From Picocystis sp. L7 (taxonomy: Eukaryota; Chlorophyta; Picocystophyceae; Picocystales; Picocystaceae): a stretch of 64,000 nt of DNA. Below the pieces are notes generated by a model. It was not told the origin of the DNA and did not search any database. It saw nothing but the letters and a program-made list of their open reading frames with translations. The DNA lies in the NCBI GenBank assembly GCA_020975725.1, contig QXJR01000015.1:310001-374000 (forward strand), in the 5' to 3' direction. Every line of letters starts with the position of its first letter. Position 1 is the first letter of the stretch. Shown piece after piece: positions 30,105-41,262 of the stretch. The position numbers and the translations under genes were made by a program.

Positions 30105-33100
30105 ATGGAACGCAAGCTTCGACCCATCTACGAGGCGCTCGATGGCGGGAACGCCAAGGTGAGAGGAAGGGAACGAGGTGGAGATGCGAACGACGGCGAG
30201 AAACGGGACGAAGATGACCGTGCTGACACTGGACGATCCACGTGGAACGGAACGGACCGACGGTGGACACACAGTCGGCACTGCATGCGTGCGATAACGC
30301 ATTGAACAAGTTCCCAGGACACGAGTCGATCCAAGCGCTGAAAGCCATCGCCATGCAACGATTGGATCGATGCAGCGAGGCTGTGGCCATATGTGACGAA
30401 CTCCTGTCCCGACCGAAGCTCAAGGAAGAAACGATGTTTCACCTGGAATTGGCTCTCAAAGGCATGGGAAAGCATGACAAGGTCGCAAAACTATATGAAA
30501 AAGCGTACGAAAGGAATCCAAAAGATCCGGAATTGCAACGCAAGCTCTTCTCGAGCTATGCCAGTAATGGTGATACCGTGCGGCAACAGCAAATGGCCTT
30601 GAAACTTTACAAAGCATCAGGAGGAAAAAGCGAGAAGTTCCTCTTCTGGGCCGTAGCAAGCCTGGTTATGCAGTATGAATCCACACATCAGGAGCAATTC
30701 TTATTGATTGCTAAAACAATGGTGGAAAAACATGCTGCACATGGCGGACTCCTAATGGCGGATTCTTTGGTTCTTTTCATCGAAATCCTTTCCAAGCTGA
30801 GAATGTGGGATGCAGCGCTGGAACATCTAAAGGAGCATGGGAAGAGGCTGATGAAGATGGAAAATGAACGAACGTTGCTGGAAATCCACCTCTTGGAAGC
30901 AGGGGGAAAGTTGGATCTTGCAAAGGAATCTCTTGAAGCCTATTTGACGACTTCGCCTGACGACTGGAATGCCCTCCTAAAGCTAACGGACATTGTCTTC
31001 CTTCTTCTTGCAAGAGGCACGCAGAATCAGCATTTGGGTACCAAAGTAAATGGTCAACTGCATGTGGATAATGAAGAATCCACCAGTGAGGACTTGGTTT
31101 GCCAGCTAACCCGTTTCTTGCACGCCTTGAACGAGGGCACTAAAGTTTGTGCTGGACACGTTGCAAGAGGCCCTCAGCTTGCACTATGCGAATTAAAGAA
31201 GAGGATGATCCTGCATGGCATGGAGTACAAAGATGACAATGTTGCAAATATTTTTCCAGAGCTGGTGGATGGGATTTGTGACTATTGGATTAGATTTGGT
31301 CATCTAGCTTCCTGTTCTCTTGACTTGTCATCCTATTGTCGCATGCTGGAACCACCATTAGCAATAGTATTGCAGGAAAAAATGACAAAAGCTTTATCTT
31401 TGATGGAAGGTTTGTCCCGTTTAGAAGCATTAAGATTCGAAACATCCTTGGTGCAGATAGAATATCTCTGTGGTTATGTTGTTAATCTAGAGCCAGAGGG
31501 GATCATGTCCTGGGCAAGACAGGTCATGCTCAAACATGAGGAGGCGACCACAATTATTGGTCCCAGAGACCCCAGGGAGTTTGATTTTGCTGACCAACTT
31601 CCAGGCCTAGCTGCTGCCAGTCTTGTGCATTGCTGTAGGAAGTTTAATACCAAAAATAGCATGGTTGATGTCTTTGCATGCCTTGTTGCTGCTTTAGTGG
31701 ATCTCCAAGTTGGTGTGCGAAGAGCTCCTTACAATGCAGAAATGCAACTTGCATTGTGTGGGTTATATGGAATCTTAAGCTGCTTGCGTGAGGCAGAGAA
31801 GGCATTTACGAAGCTTGAAATCAAGCATGTTCAATACGAGTCGGTTGCCTCGCACCATCTGTTACCGATGCTAACAAGTAGCTGCTCCACCAGCACTGCC
31901 ACTGCACACTTGGATAGACTGATTGAGTTTCACTCAGGCCAGGTGCAGAACGTGGGGGATTCCATTTCTTTGGCCATGGAACATGGGAATTTCAGCAAAG
32001 CCATTGAATTTTGGAAATTTAGTGAGAGATTGAAAGCATCATTCAGCTTGGCTGCTGCTGAGTCTGAGCGTGCTAGGATACAGACAAGGAAAGCGATTGA
32101 GAGCATGCTTGCGAATGGTAGGTATGAGCTGGATCTTGGACACAGATGCATCTTTCAAGGTAACAAGACTGCCTTTAGGTTCAATGATGATCTACAGACA
32201 CGGCCAGATTGGCTGCCACCTCCCTCATCGTGGCGCTTTGCAAAGGCAGAGTTATGGGACCATTTAGGAAATCCAAAGGCCAACTGGTCTTGGTGGGAAG
32301 ACATAGAGTCGTTGGATCCACGCTCACTGCGGCATCGTGAGGCTCTTGTGCATGAACTTTACAAAAGCCAGCTGGCTCATGCGTCTATACTTAGGACCTG
32401 TTTTGTACTTCCGGCAGACACCCCAGAGCCTATTGAGAATGCACCCTCCGCTGAGTTGCAGGCGCTTGGCCTCCAGGGTGACGTCCAGGACAGCCATGAC
32501 ATTGGAGTCGATTCCTGGTCAGACGTGACGCTGGCCTTGGAGCAAATCACGCTCCAGACATGTAGACTGGCTGACGTACTGTTTTCAAGGCAGGAAGAAA
32601 GCATCGGAGCAATCAACGAAATATCCAAGATACTCATTCGCTCAATTCGTTGTGTGTTCACATTCATCATGAATGCACTCCCAGATGTAGTTGGTGTATT
32701 TTCAAGAGTTCTTTCGGTGGGACCGTCCTTTTTTAATGACGAAGTGCTTTATCTCATTGCAGTGCTCGATAAATGCACTAGGTTGAACAGGCAAGGGAAA
32801 CATACCACCTACAATGTGTGCCAGAGCTGCGATGGCCTTGTTGCGACTTTAAAGAGCTACTTACAAGAGCTGACGGAGCAGCTAAAACAGGAGCATGCCG
32901 CTCGAAAGGAGGCAGGAAAAGAAATTGTGTCACTTGTTAGGGAGAAGATTCATAAGTCATGCACATCTTTTAGCCTAGCTAACTTCGAATCGGTTGTGAA
33001 AAGTATCATTGACGAAAAAAATGCTGCCATGGACAAGCTACGTCACACTGTCGAACTGCGCCTTCGTCAGCTTTCAAAACTGGCAGCATTGCACTGCTGA
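30105..33100 (+). CDS. NAA25: N-terminal acetyltransferase B auxiliary subunit NAA25 (MDM20), two exons
   Basis: This 959-aa TPR-like helical protein pairs with catalytic NAA20 as NatB, which acetylates Met-Asp/Glu/Asn/Gln N-termini at the ribosome. Exon 1 (30105-30158) encodes MERKLRPIYEALDGGNAK. The intron (116 nt) starts GTGAGA, ends ACACAG and is phase 0. Exon 2 (30275-33100) begins SALHACDNALNKFPGHESIQ, then ALKAIAMQR. This reproduces the human N-terminus (RRLRPIYDYLDNGNNK, then a KALKAIGLQR repeat) in order and spacing. The rest is continuous helical repeats as in the family (human 972 aa). The gene lies 215 bp after the TIC236 stop on the same strand. Confidence 0.92.
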
Positions 33101-33147
33101 TTTGTCATTGCAACAGCATTGACCCCATTGTGTGCAAAAGAGGAAAC

Positions 33148-35313
33148 TCATAGCACGTGGAATTTTTTTTCATCCAAATAAAAATCTTCTAGATCCTTGT
33201 CATACTCCCCGAATCGGAACATCATGGACTCTATCATTCCCTCCGCCGAAGCCTCAAACTGCTTCAACTGGACAGCACCATTTTCTTCATAGGTGCATGG
33301 CTGGACGAACATCGGTCGTGGTCGTTTCCTCTCCAACGCGATTTCTCGGAGAGCAAGCATATCTTCTGTGACCCGAGAGTAGGAATTGAACATCTGGGAT
33401 GCACTATCGACATCCCCCATAGATTTGAAGACCTGCAGTTTCAAAAGAAAGTCTCCAATACATTTTTTGCCCGTTGTGTATATCTGGTCTTTATCAAGGG
33501 TTAGCAATATGTCTGGCTTACCATCTTGCTCTGCCCTATCAATTTTTTTGACATTCACGAAGCCTTCTCCTGCCTCGAGCATAACCCTCAGTATCACATA
33601 TCGGGCTTGCATATGAGCTTGGCGCCACCTGCCTGTCTCGGGCGTATAAAACTCAAGCCCCACGATACCAGCTCGTGCCATGTTCAGCCAATTCACATAG
33701 ATCAAATCCTGTGCATCTTTCCCTTCGTGTCCGAAAATACGCTGCACTTCCTCCTCAATGCAAAGGTATATTCCCGTGCATTCTGCACGGCACTCTTCGT
33801 AGGGTGCGGACAGATCTTGGAACTTGCTGTCCCAAGACTCCCCTTTCCTGTACCATTTCTGGACGCCCTTTGCCCCTGTGATGGGATTCACCACGACTTC
33901 AGGATTGATATTGAGTTTACCATCCTCCAACTCGCTAAAAAGCTTTCCAGAGCCGTGCCCCAGCAGCTCGTGCAGCCCAACTTGGATTTCAAACGCAGCG
34001 CTGTGGAGCTCTTGCCACATTATACCATCTGCTTCGGTGAGGAATGTAACTCGTTCCTTGGGAGGCTTGGCAGAAAGCACATTCCCGAGAGACACGTTCT
34101 TAAATCCCTCTGATTGCCTGATGTCGTCGTAATTGGGTATGTTGATTCCCGCGGGGATCCCGCTGGATGCAAAGGCTACTAGGTCTAGCGAGGTGAAATC
34201 CGGACGAAGGAACGTGTCCTTTTCGTAGTCCTCCGGCCAAGGCATCTTTCGTAGGAGCGTCTCCGCATTGTCGACCAGGGTCTGAAACTTGCGGCTCATC
34301 GCCTTGTTCACCACTGCTACGAAGCCTTCCCATTCCGCACGCACGCCCAGAGGATCACGGTAGCTTTCGATGAAACCGATGTAAGTTTCCACCTGGGGCG
34401 ACTTGTTTCGGATCCACTGCCTTGAACCTTCCTTGTGCGCATTTACGCAGCCTGTGGTGAAGGAGTCTATGTAATGCTCGAGCATGCGTAGCTCTGTGTC
34501 GTTCGACGCGTGTTCCTTGGCCATTTGCAGCTCCGCACACACCCTTTCCATCATCTTGGCGTAGTCTCCCCGCACGACGCGTATGGTTGCGTCTCGGAAC
34601 TTGTGTTCGCCGAGGTATGGTGCGACAGGGTCGTCCCGTGGGGTTTGTGCCTCGGACCAGGCCGATGCGATGCGCACTTGGTAGACGTTTCCGATTCCTT
34701 CCACGTGTTCTTTGAAGAGCCTCGTGTTGCTTCCACCGATCCCTTTCTCGCCGAGGAACTCCTGCACGAGCTGTGCGTCTTCTCTGGTCACGTTCGAGGC
34801 GTAGTACGACGATACGCCTTCCTTGGGTCCGAAGCCCAGCTGCCTCTGTCGCGGTTCGAGCGAATACACGATTTCTTTGACTTGTTCCCAGATCTCCTTG
34901 GTCTTTCTTTCGTCGGCTTGGCTGCAGCACAGGAAGGATTCGAAGGTTTCTGCGTCCACGGCCGGGACCACTTTGGTGTCACCAAACGCACGGTAGTTTC
35001 CTGCGTTGGCCAACACGGTGGCGCAGTAGGCGACGGCGTCGTCGATCTGTTTGTCGGAGATTCCTCTTTCCTTGGCCACCTTTCTCATGGTTTTGGGATC
35101 GGATCCGTGGAACACGTGCAAGAGCAGCAGCAAGATCGCAGGCGATTCGGACGAGGCTTGGGCCACGGCCACCTTCCATCCTTCCCACGAGGCGCGTGCC
35201 AGCCGATGCACGTACCTCTTGGCTTTCTCCTCGAGCCCCTGGAAGGCTTCTTCGCACTCCAGCAGCAGCCAAGGCGCGTCCGATCTCGCGTGGTGGTCTC
35301 GCTTCGCCTCCAT
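33148..35313 (-). CDS. DPP3: Dipeptidyl peptidase III (zinc metallopeptidase M49)
   Basis: This is a 721-aa cytosolic exopeptidase releasing N-terminal dipeptides. The M49 zinc site is intact: HELLGHGSGK, with the two His ligands and catalytic Glu, and EECRAECTGIYLC, with the third ligand Glu. Both sit in the middle of the protein as in human DPP3 (737 aa). Other family blocks are FGPKEGVSSYYASNVTREDA near the N-terminus and NIPNYDDIRQSEGFKNVSLG before the zinc site. The C-terminus RFGEYDKDLEDFYLDEKKFH is also typical in position. The ATG at 35313 gives the family length; the frame upstream is open but GC-rich and low in motifs. The gene is convergent with NAA25 (stops 47 bp apart) and divergent from the hydrolase. 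Confidence 0.96.
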   Translation of the reverse strand: MEAKRDHHARSDAPWLLLECEEAFQGLEEKAKRYVHRLARASWEGWKVAVAQASSESPAILLLLLHVFHGSDPKTMRKVAKERGISDKQIDDAVAYCATVLANAGNYRAFGDTKVVPAVDAETFESFLCCSQADERKTKEIWEQVKEIVYSLEPRQRQLGFGPKEGVSSYYASNVTREDAQLVQEFLGEKGIGGSNTRLFKEHVEGIGNVYQVRIASAWSEAQTPRDDPVAPYLGEHKFRDATIRVVRGDYAKMMERVCAELQMAKEHASNDTELRMLEHYIDSFTTGCVNAHKEGSRQWIRNKSPQVETYIGFIESYRDPLGVRAEWEGFVAVVNKAMSRKFQTLVDNAETLLRKMPWPEDYEKDTFLRPDFTSLDLVAFASSGIPAGINIPNYDDIRQSEGFKNVSLGNVLSAKPPKERVTFLTEADGIMWQELHSAAFEIQVGLHELLGHGSGKLFSELEDGKLNINPEVVVNPITGAKGVQKWYRKGESWDSKFQDLSAPYEECRAECTGIYLCIEEEVQRIFGHEGKDAQDLIYVNWLNMARAGIVGLEFYTPETGRWRQAHMQARYVILRVMLEAGEGFVNVKKIDRAEQDGKPDILLTLDKDQIYTTGKKCIGDFLLKLQVFKSMGDVDSASQMFNSYSRVTEDMLALREIALERKRPRPMFVQPCTYEENGAVQLKQFEASAEGMIESMMFRFGEYDKDLEDFYLDEKKFHVL

Positions 35314-35658
35314 CGTTGCCGAGAGCGCAGCACGCGCAGCACGCGCAGCACGGACCGATCCTTCTGAGGAGTTTCTTCTCTCCTGTGCCGATCGTTTGGG
35401 GGAGGGGTCGGTTCTCCCTCCCTTTGGGTGGGTGGGCTCGAACCCGAGGAGATCCGGGTTGGATCCGGTTTCGATGGGGACGCCCTTGATCGGGGGAACC
35501 GAAGGGAGGATCCAAGCCTTCGTCCATGGGGTTCCCATCCGGTTCAACCCGGAAGGTTCGCCCACCCCCCCCCCCTCCCTTCCATCACAACTGTGTTTTC
35601 TGCCCCACCTCCCTCTTTTCCCCCCGCGAGGGTTCACAACCCTCCACCGTCCCCCAGG
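35314..35658. promoter_or_regulatory. Shared divergent promoter region, DPP3 / hydrolase
   Basis: These 345 bases lie between divergent starts and have a dense set of recurrent words (GATCCGGGTTGGATCCGG, AACCGAAGGGAGGATCC, GGTTCAACCCGGAAGG). A long C run lies near 35566. No TATA box is seen. Confidence 0.4.
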
Positions 35659-36937
35659 ATGTTTACGAACGAGTTAAGTTCAGCGGGAACGATGGGATCG
35701 TTCTGGGAAGCGCTGTTGGGCGCGCGCGAGGCATGGCGCACGCGTCGCAGCGCACGAGAGAAGGCCCGTTTTGCGGTCCACGTGGTGCGTCTGATGGCAG
35801 AAGAGCTCGTGTCCACCGCCAAAATGGCCCCTTACGCAGCACGTGCCTGGTTGGACCACACGTCGAGGGAACGTGGACGATGGCCAACACGTGGACCGCA
35901 CGTGCGCGTGTGGAAACGCGTGCCGTACGCCAAGGAAAGGTGCGAGCAGTGCCTGGACGTGTACCTGCCGGCCGAAGAACCGGCCGAAGCAGGCGAAAAA
36001 AAAAGGAGGCGTGCCGCGAGTGAGGCGTCCAGCCGCCCTGTTCGTGCACGGAGGAACCTGGTCGAGCGGATGCGCCTGGCATTATGCGCCAATGGCGCGT
36101 CGCCTGGCAGAACACGGCGTCGTAGTGGCCGTGGCGGATTACAGGCTGTATCCCAAAGCCACCATGGAAGACATGACGGAAGACGTCCTCTCCGCCATGC
36201 GCTGGACCGTCGAAACGGCGCCCACGCTCGGCGCGGATCCCGAACGCGTCGCGGTCATTGGACACTCGGCAGGCGCACATCTAGTGGCCAAAGCACTCCT
36301 GCAATGGGACAAAGAAATAAAGGAGACGAAGAACGGATCGAAAAAGCACCGAAAAGAGGCGAAGAGGCCGTCCCTCTTCGTGGGCATGGCAGGCGTCTAC
36401 GACGTAAAGAAACACTACGAATACGAAGCGGAGAGGAACGTGCACGAACTGTCGACGATGGCCAGGGCCATGGGAGGGATGTCGAACTTCGAAAAACACT
36501 CGCCCGCGCTGCACGTGGTGGATTTGCTGAAAGAACACTCGCGAAAAGCCAGGCCCCACCAACCCACGCCCGACACGAATGACAGGCAGGAACAAACGTC
36601 CGCACAAAAGTTAAAGCTGTTTGGAGAAGGCATTGCTGCGAGGATGGGATTGGCACAACCTGAACATTGGGCCAATGCCGTCCTTCCGGAGAAGCCGCTC
36701 CTGCACTTTCCGCCAACTGTGCTTGCAGGAAGCTTCAAAGATGTGGTGGTGCCGTGGTATCAGAGCGCTGAATTCGCGTTTCATCTGCACAGGGCAGGCA
36801 TCCCAACGAGACAGTTAGTCTACGATAATGTAGGGCACGGAAATTTTGTGGTCGACTGGTGGTCCAGCTGTTCAGAGGAGGAGTTACCGCATCATTCTAG
36901 GGACCTGATCGCCTTGCTCCAGGATGGTGCCTGGTGA
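35659..36937 (+). pseudogene. Alpha/beta-hydrolase (isoprenylcysteine methylesterase-like) with a frame break at an A9 run
   Basis: The N-terminal part (MFTNELSSAG..., with the family block RVWKRVPYAKERCEQCLDVY) is in one frame. The catalytic part is in the next: LFVHGGTWSSGC (oxyanion HGG-type), GHSAGAHLVAKAL (nucleophile Ser), SFKDVVVPWYQS (Asp) and VGHGNFVV (His). The switch falls at nine A's, 35996-36004; dropping one base restores one continuous protein of about 425 aa. All catalytic parts are present, so this may be an active gene with a homopolymer sequencing error rather than a true pseudogene. Programmed slippage is a third, less likely option. In plants ICME demethylates prenylated proteins at the endomembrane. 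The exact substrate is not decided. The start could also be the MGSFW ATG about 33 bp downstream. Confidence 0.8.
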
Positions 36938-37147
36938 CTTATCGTTGCAGGAGACGTTCCTTTCACATCCCGCACAAAAGGCACGAGCATTAGTAGACAG
37001 GTTTGCGACTATTTCAATTGAAATATGTTACTGCTTTGATGTTCAAGCACCCAATAATACACTTGTGACTCCCCACCCACAAACACAGGAACTCAACCAC
37101 CTCCCTGTTGGTCTCAAACCTACGAAGCCGATCCGAGTTGTCCTGCC

Positions 37148-38794
37148 TCAAGGTTGACCCTTAACTTCCTCCTCCAAAAATTTCAACCACATTTTTGAGA
37201 GGCTCTCAGTTGGCTCGCCTCCATTGGCCACTCCCTCGGTCGAATGCAAACCTCTCTTCTTCAGTCCAACTTCTTCGAGCTCCTCCTCTGTGAAATCAAG
37301 CATTTTTGCCATCACCGCTAGAACTTCTTTGCTGTTCTTCTTCTTTACATAGGTCAGCAGGAGCTGGACAATGATGCGTTTCTCTATCATGGAGGAAGTC
37401 TCTCCGAGCTGTTTTTGCAACTGGCGTATGGTTTCTTCCATTGTGTACCGAGCTCGGAGAGATTCTTCCCGTATCACATGAGCTTCATGTAAGGCCCGGT
37501 TGCTTGCCTGCTCGTGCTGGATGGACCGGGTCCGTGCAGCATCAGCTTCTGATCGTGCAGAAGCAGCATCTGCCAAAGAGCGGCTGAGTGCTTCTTTTGT
37601 GTCCTCCAGTTCCCGCTTTACTAGCATTAACTGGCTACCCTGCTCTTGGTACAGCTCATTCTCTGCAGCCATCTGCCCTAGTGCGGCTTGCAAGTTTGAT
37701 AGCTCCTGCTCCTTGGCAGCCAGTACCTCTGACAAGCTACGTGTATCTGTGCCTAGTTGTTCTTGGTGTGACTGCAGAAGCTGAAGTTGCTCCTTCATCG
37801 CAGCGTTCTCTACCTGGAGCTTCTGGTTATTTTCTAAGAGCATCTCTTCCTGTGATACAAGCTCTTCCACTCTCTCTGTCAGATTCCTAACCTTGTCTCT
37901 CTCTGCTTCCATGGTGGTCTCGTCGATCTCTTCCCGCTTGAGTATTTGAGCTTTCAGCTTTTGCAGGCCTGCTTGATACTTCTCCTTCTCTTCCTGCAGC
38001 TTTTTGCATCTCTTCTCCAATTCTTTCACCCGGGATCCAAGCGCTTCTGATAGTTTTTTCTCCCCCTGTGCGGTTGGTTGAACCGAGGCCTTTCTCCTGT
38101 GTTCCTCCAACTCCTTTCTCAAGGACTCCACCGTTGTGGCTGACTCCGAAGCCCTTCCTTCGGCTTCAACCAGTGCTTCCTTGCACTGGACCAGTTTCTG
38201 TGCTTCCTTTTCGAATTGGTGCCTGAGTTTTGCGTTTTCCTCCTCTTGCTCGGACTGTTTGTCCATGTACGTCTGTCGTCTTCGCTCAAGCTGGTCCAGA
38301 CGATCCCGCAACGCCTCGCATCGTCCTCTTTCCGCCACGAGCAATCGATCCAGCTGGTTTGCCTTTTCTTTCCAACCTTCTGCTTCACGTTTCCTCGCGT
38401 GTTCACGCTCTTTCGTTCTTCGGTCATGGTTGTCGTGCAACGGTTGCGTCTCCGCTTGATCGCTGGTATGGGCGGGATCCACCTGGTGAAGACGCGTCGC
38501 ATGCATCGAGGACGCCTCCTCCTCATCCACGTGCCTTTCATCCACACTCCCACGCTTTCTTTCGCTCATGTAGCGTGTTTTTCTTTCGGCAGTTGCCTTT
38601 CCAGGCGATTCGGTAGTGGCAGGAATGTCTGCTTTTCCTGGTTGGCGTTCCCTTTCCTGCTTCAGCCTGGCCTTGAGCTTGGCGAGCGCGTCTTCCTCTT
38701 CGCCGCCATCTCCTCCATCCGAGGCTTCGCTGGAGCTCCCTTCGTCCACGAGACCCTGCACGGTGGCTTTGAGCTCGCCTAGGCGCGCCCACAT
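37148..38794 (-). CDS. GRIP-domain golgin
   Basis: This is a 548-aa coiled-coil tether of the trans-Golgi. The N-terminus MWARLGELKATVQGLVDEGS precedes an acidic stretch. Residues 120-450 are continuous coiled coil (Glu, Lys, Arg, Gln, Leu). The C-terminal GRIP-like domain lies near 465-511 (KRIIVQLLLTYVKKKNSKEV, then MAKMLDFTEEELEEVGL). This domain normally binds ARL1-GTP on TGN membranes; the usual early Tyr is not obvious. A 37-residue tail follows. ATG 38794 was chosen because the upstream extension has no ATG. It converges with the hydrolase gene, 210 bp apart. Confidence 0.85.
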   Translation of the reverse strand: MWARLGELKATVQGLVDEGSSSEASDGGDGGEEEDALAKLKARLKQERERQPGKADIPATTESPGKATAERKTRYMSERKRGSVDERHVDEEEASSMHATRLHQVDPAHTSDQAETQPLHDNHDRRTKEREHARKREAEGWKEKANQLDRLLVAERGRCEALRDRLDQLERRRQTYMDKQSEQEEENAKLRHQFEKEAQKLVQCKEALVEAEGRASESATTVESLRKELEEHRRKASVQPTAQGEKKLSEALGSRVKELEKRCKKLQEEKEKYQAGLQKLKAQILKREEIDETTMEAERDKVRNLTERVEELVSQEEMLLENNQKLQVENAAMKEQLQLLQSHQEQLGTDTRSLSEVLAAKEQELSNLQAALGQMAAENELYQEQGSQLMLVKRELEDTKEALSRSLADAASARSEADAARTRSIQHEQASNRALHEAHVIREESLRARYTMEETIRQLQKQLGETSSMIEKRIIVQLLLTYVKKKNSKEVLAVMAKMLDFTEEELEEVGLKKRGLHSTEGVANGGEPTESLSKMWLKFLEEEVKGQP

Positions 38795-39838
38795 CGTCGT
38801 GTCGCGAAGCGATGGACGAGGACGTCCCAACTCGTGCAATGGTGAACAAGGGAATATAAACTATGTACAATTGTGCCCCCACCCTTGGCTTCACCCCGTT
38901 TCTTCGTGCAACCTCGTGTTGGTCGCACTCAAACAGCGTGGTGCACCCTCCCGTGCAAATCAAGGCACCCGTGTGGTTGCCAATGCAATCCTTGTGCGTA
39001 CCTCGGCCGTACGAAGGCCGTCCCGATGCGTGATGTGACACGACCAACGACGCTCTCTTTGATGCCACGACCAAACACGGGGCGCTAAACAAGGTTGTGC
39101 GACACGAAGCAAGTCACTCCCCATCGTATTTCGATCCAACACAAGGCATCCTTCCACGTTTTGTGCGTCACAAGGGATGACGGTTCCGGACGGGACATGC
39201 TTGGGATGCAAGAATGCCATTCCGACACATGTTCAAAAGCGAGGTCGTCTTCTCCATGCTATTGTTTCGTATCTAGGATGGAAGACCTTGCATCACCTCC
39301 GCTCGGGGTACGTCCCCTTCTTTCATTCCATTTGTTGACACCATGTCAAAAGTGCGAACATACTCATCGATGGATTTGGTAAGGAAACCAAAGAAAGTTC
39401 GGGCCTTGCTTCGTTGCAAGAAAAGCCCGTTCGAGTGGCAAGCATCAATCGGAACGTGCATAGGAATCAAAAACGGTGTTGCCATGGATGAAGAGGTCGC
39501 GGACAAAAGCCAACACATCATGGAGAAGGCGAAGGATCTACAAGGGAACACTGAACGGATAAAATCGCAACCTGGGCCGATTTTCATGAAGGAGGAAAAA
39601 CGGATTCGGGGCTAGCAGACATTTCACGGCGAGTGGGTATGTGGTCGACCCTCGTCTTGATGGACGAGTTCCATTACAGATCCATGCACTTGCACGTACA
39701 CGGATTTCTGACGCCGCGCTGCTCAACCCATTTCATTTCATGGGGTCCATTCGCAATGCATGGACGGCAAGCATAAGCATGCATGGTTCGGTTCACGACC
39801 CACCGTCACTGCTTCCACCGTGACACCTTTCAAGGGGA
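38795..39838. other. Intergenic region between golgin and LTR element
   Basis: These 1.04 kb have no recognised gene. A 90-codon plus frame at 39343-39615 is Lys-rich without known motifs, and I give it no weight. Base composition resembles the other gene-empty stretches (1.1-2.9 kb and 56-57.3 kb). Confidence 0.4.
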
Positions 39839-39843
39839 GATCT

Positions 39844-40315
39844 TGTTGGAGGAACCGGTCGGGTGTCCTCCGTTGTTGTGGATGGTGGATCCGAGGGAGA
39901 GGCATCCCTCTCACGGCCTGGTGGCTCGGCAGCCCTCGTCGTCCTACACGGCACGTGTTGCGATGGCGATGGGCAGCGTTGGACCTTCCGTGAGGTTGGT
40001 GGATGCTCGAAAAGGTGAGGAACGGCACGGTGGAGGGTGAATGAAGGTTTTGAGAAAGTCGATTGCAACTGAGCTGGTGTGCGCTATTTATAGTGTGCAC
40101 CAGCCAGGGTTTCGATGTTTTCCACGTCGTTGGCATCGAACGCTGACCATTGGGTTCGTCGACCTTGATCCAGCTGCATAGATCTCCCCACGAGAGCTCT
40201 GCTCGTGCCTCTTGTCGAGTTCCACGTCTCGACTTCTAGGGAAATCGGTATTTGGCGGGTCCCCGCTTTCGCTTGGATGGGGCCGTTCTTTTAAGGAAGG
40301 GTATTCCTTCCAACA
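39844..40315 (-). repeat. LTR of the non-autonomous element (3' LTR in element orientation)
   Basis: This 472-bp repeat is identical by eye to 41519-41990. A TATA-box-like CTATAAATAG (minus strand) lies at about 40084-40093. Its termini (TGTTGGAGG... and ...TTCCAACA) resemble those of the copia LTR (TGTTGAATG... and ...TTCAACA). Confidence 0.93.
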
Positions 40316-40415
40316 CTCCCACTCGGCAACATCTAGGCATGTCTCCACTAGTGTTGATCAATTGAGTTTCAGGTGTTTTGATCCATGAAAGACTGAAGAT
40401 TCTTGCGACTGCGGC

Positions 40416-41030
40416 ATTGATTTGGCTTCACATTTTCTGGTGACAGCAACATACTCCACGCATTCATCGGTGGCATTGGCATTGATTTGGCTTCACGTTT
40501 TCTGGTGGCAGCAACATACTCCACGCATTCATCGGTGGCATTGGCATTGATTTGGCTTCACATTTTCTGGTGACAGCAACATACTCCACGCATTCATCGG
40601 TGGCATTGGCATTGATTTGGCTTCACATTTTCTGGTGACAGCAACATACTCCACGCATTCATCGGTGGCATTGGCATTGATTTGGCTTCACATTTTCTGG
40701 TGACAGCAACATACTCCACGCATTCATCGGTGGCATTGGCATTGATTTGGCTTCACATTTTCTGGTGACAGCAACATACTCCACGCATTCATCGGTGGGA
40801 TTGACATTGATTTGGCTTCACATTTTCTGGTGACAGCAACATACTCCACGCATTCATCGGTGGCATTGGCATTGATTTGGCTTCACATTTTCTGGTGACA
40901 GCAACATACTCCACGCATTCATCGGTGGCATTGGCATTGATTTGGCTTCACATTTTCTGGTGACAGCAACATACTCCACGCATTCATCGGTGGGATTGAC
41001 ATTGATTTGGCTTCACATTTTCTGGTGACA
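40416..41030. repeat. Tandem array, 65-bp unit, nine full copies plus one partial
   Basis: Copies begin ATTGATTTGGCTTCACATTT at 40416 and every 65 bp to 41001. They are nearly identical. A GTGGGATTGAC variant occurs at the ends of the copies starting at 40741 and 40936, exactly three units (195 bp) apart, which suggests a three-unit higher-order duplication. The array lies inside the non-autonomous LTR element. Confidence 0.95.
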
Positions 41031-41262
41031 GTGGCATTGACCATGCTCTTCTCGGCTGTGGTATACTCGCACTCCAATATTTTCTGGTGACAGAAGCATT
41101 GACCATGCTCTTCTCGGCTGTGGTATACTCGCACTCCAATATTTTCTGGTGACAGAAGCATTGACCATGCTCTTCTCGGCTGTGGTATACTCGCACTCCA
41201 ATATTTTCTGGTGACAGAAGCATTGACCATGCTCTTCTCGGCTGTGGTATACTCGCACTCCC
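41017..41262. repeat. Tandem array, 62-bp unit, four copies
   Basis: Copies begin ATTTTCTGGTGACAG at 41017, 41079, 41141 and 41203. The unit shares this 15-base core with the 65-bp unit but is otherwise different, so the first copy overlaps the end of the 65-bp array. Minus-strand frames stay open through the array because the unit has no stops in the frames used. Confidence 0.93.

Noticed and set aside
35428-35658. N-terminal extension of the hydrolase to an earlier start
   Set aside because: Pro-rich reading of the shared promoter words; the family protein begins after the ATG at 35659.
39343-39615. 90-codon Lys-rich plus frame between golgin and the LTR element
   Set aside because: No recognisable domain, no upstream word set before it; could be chance.
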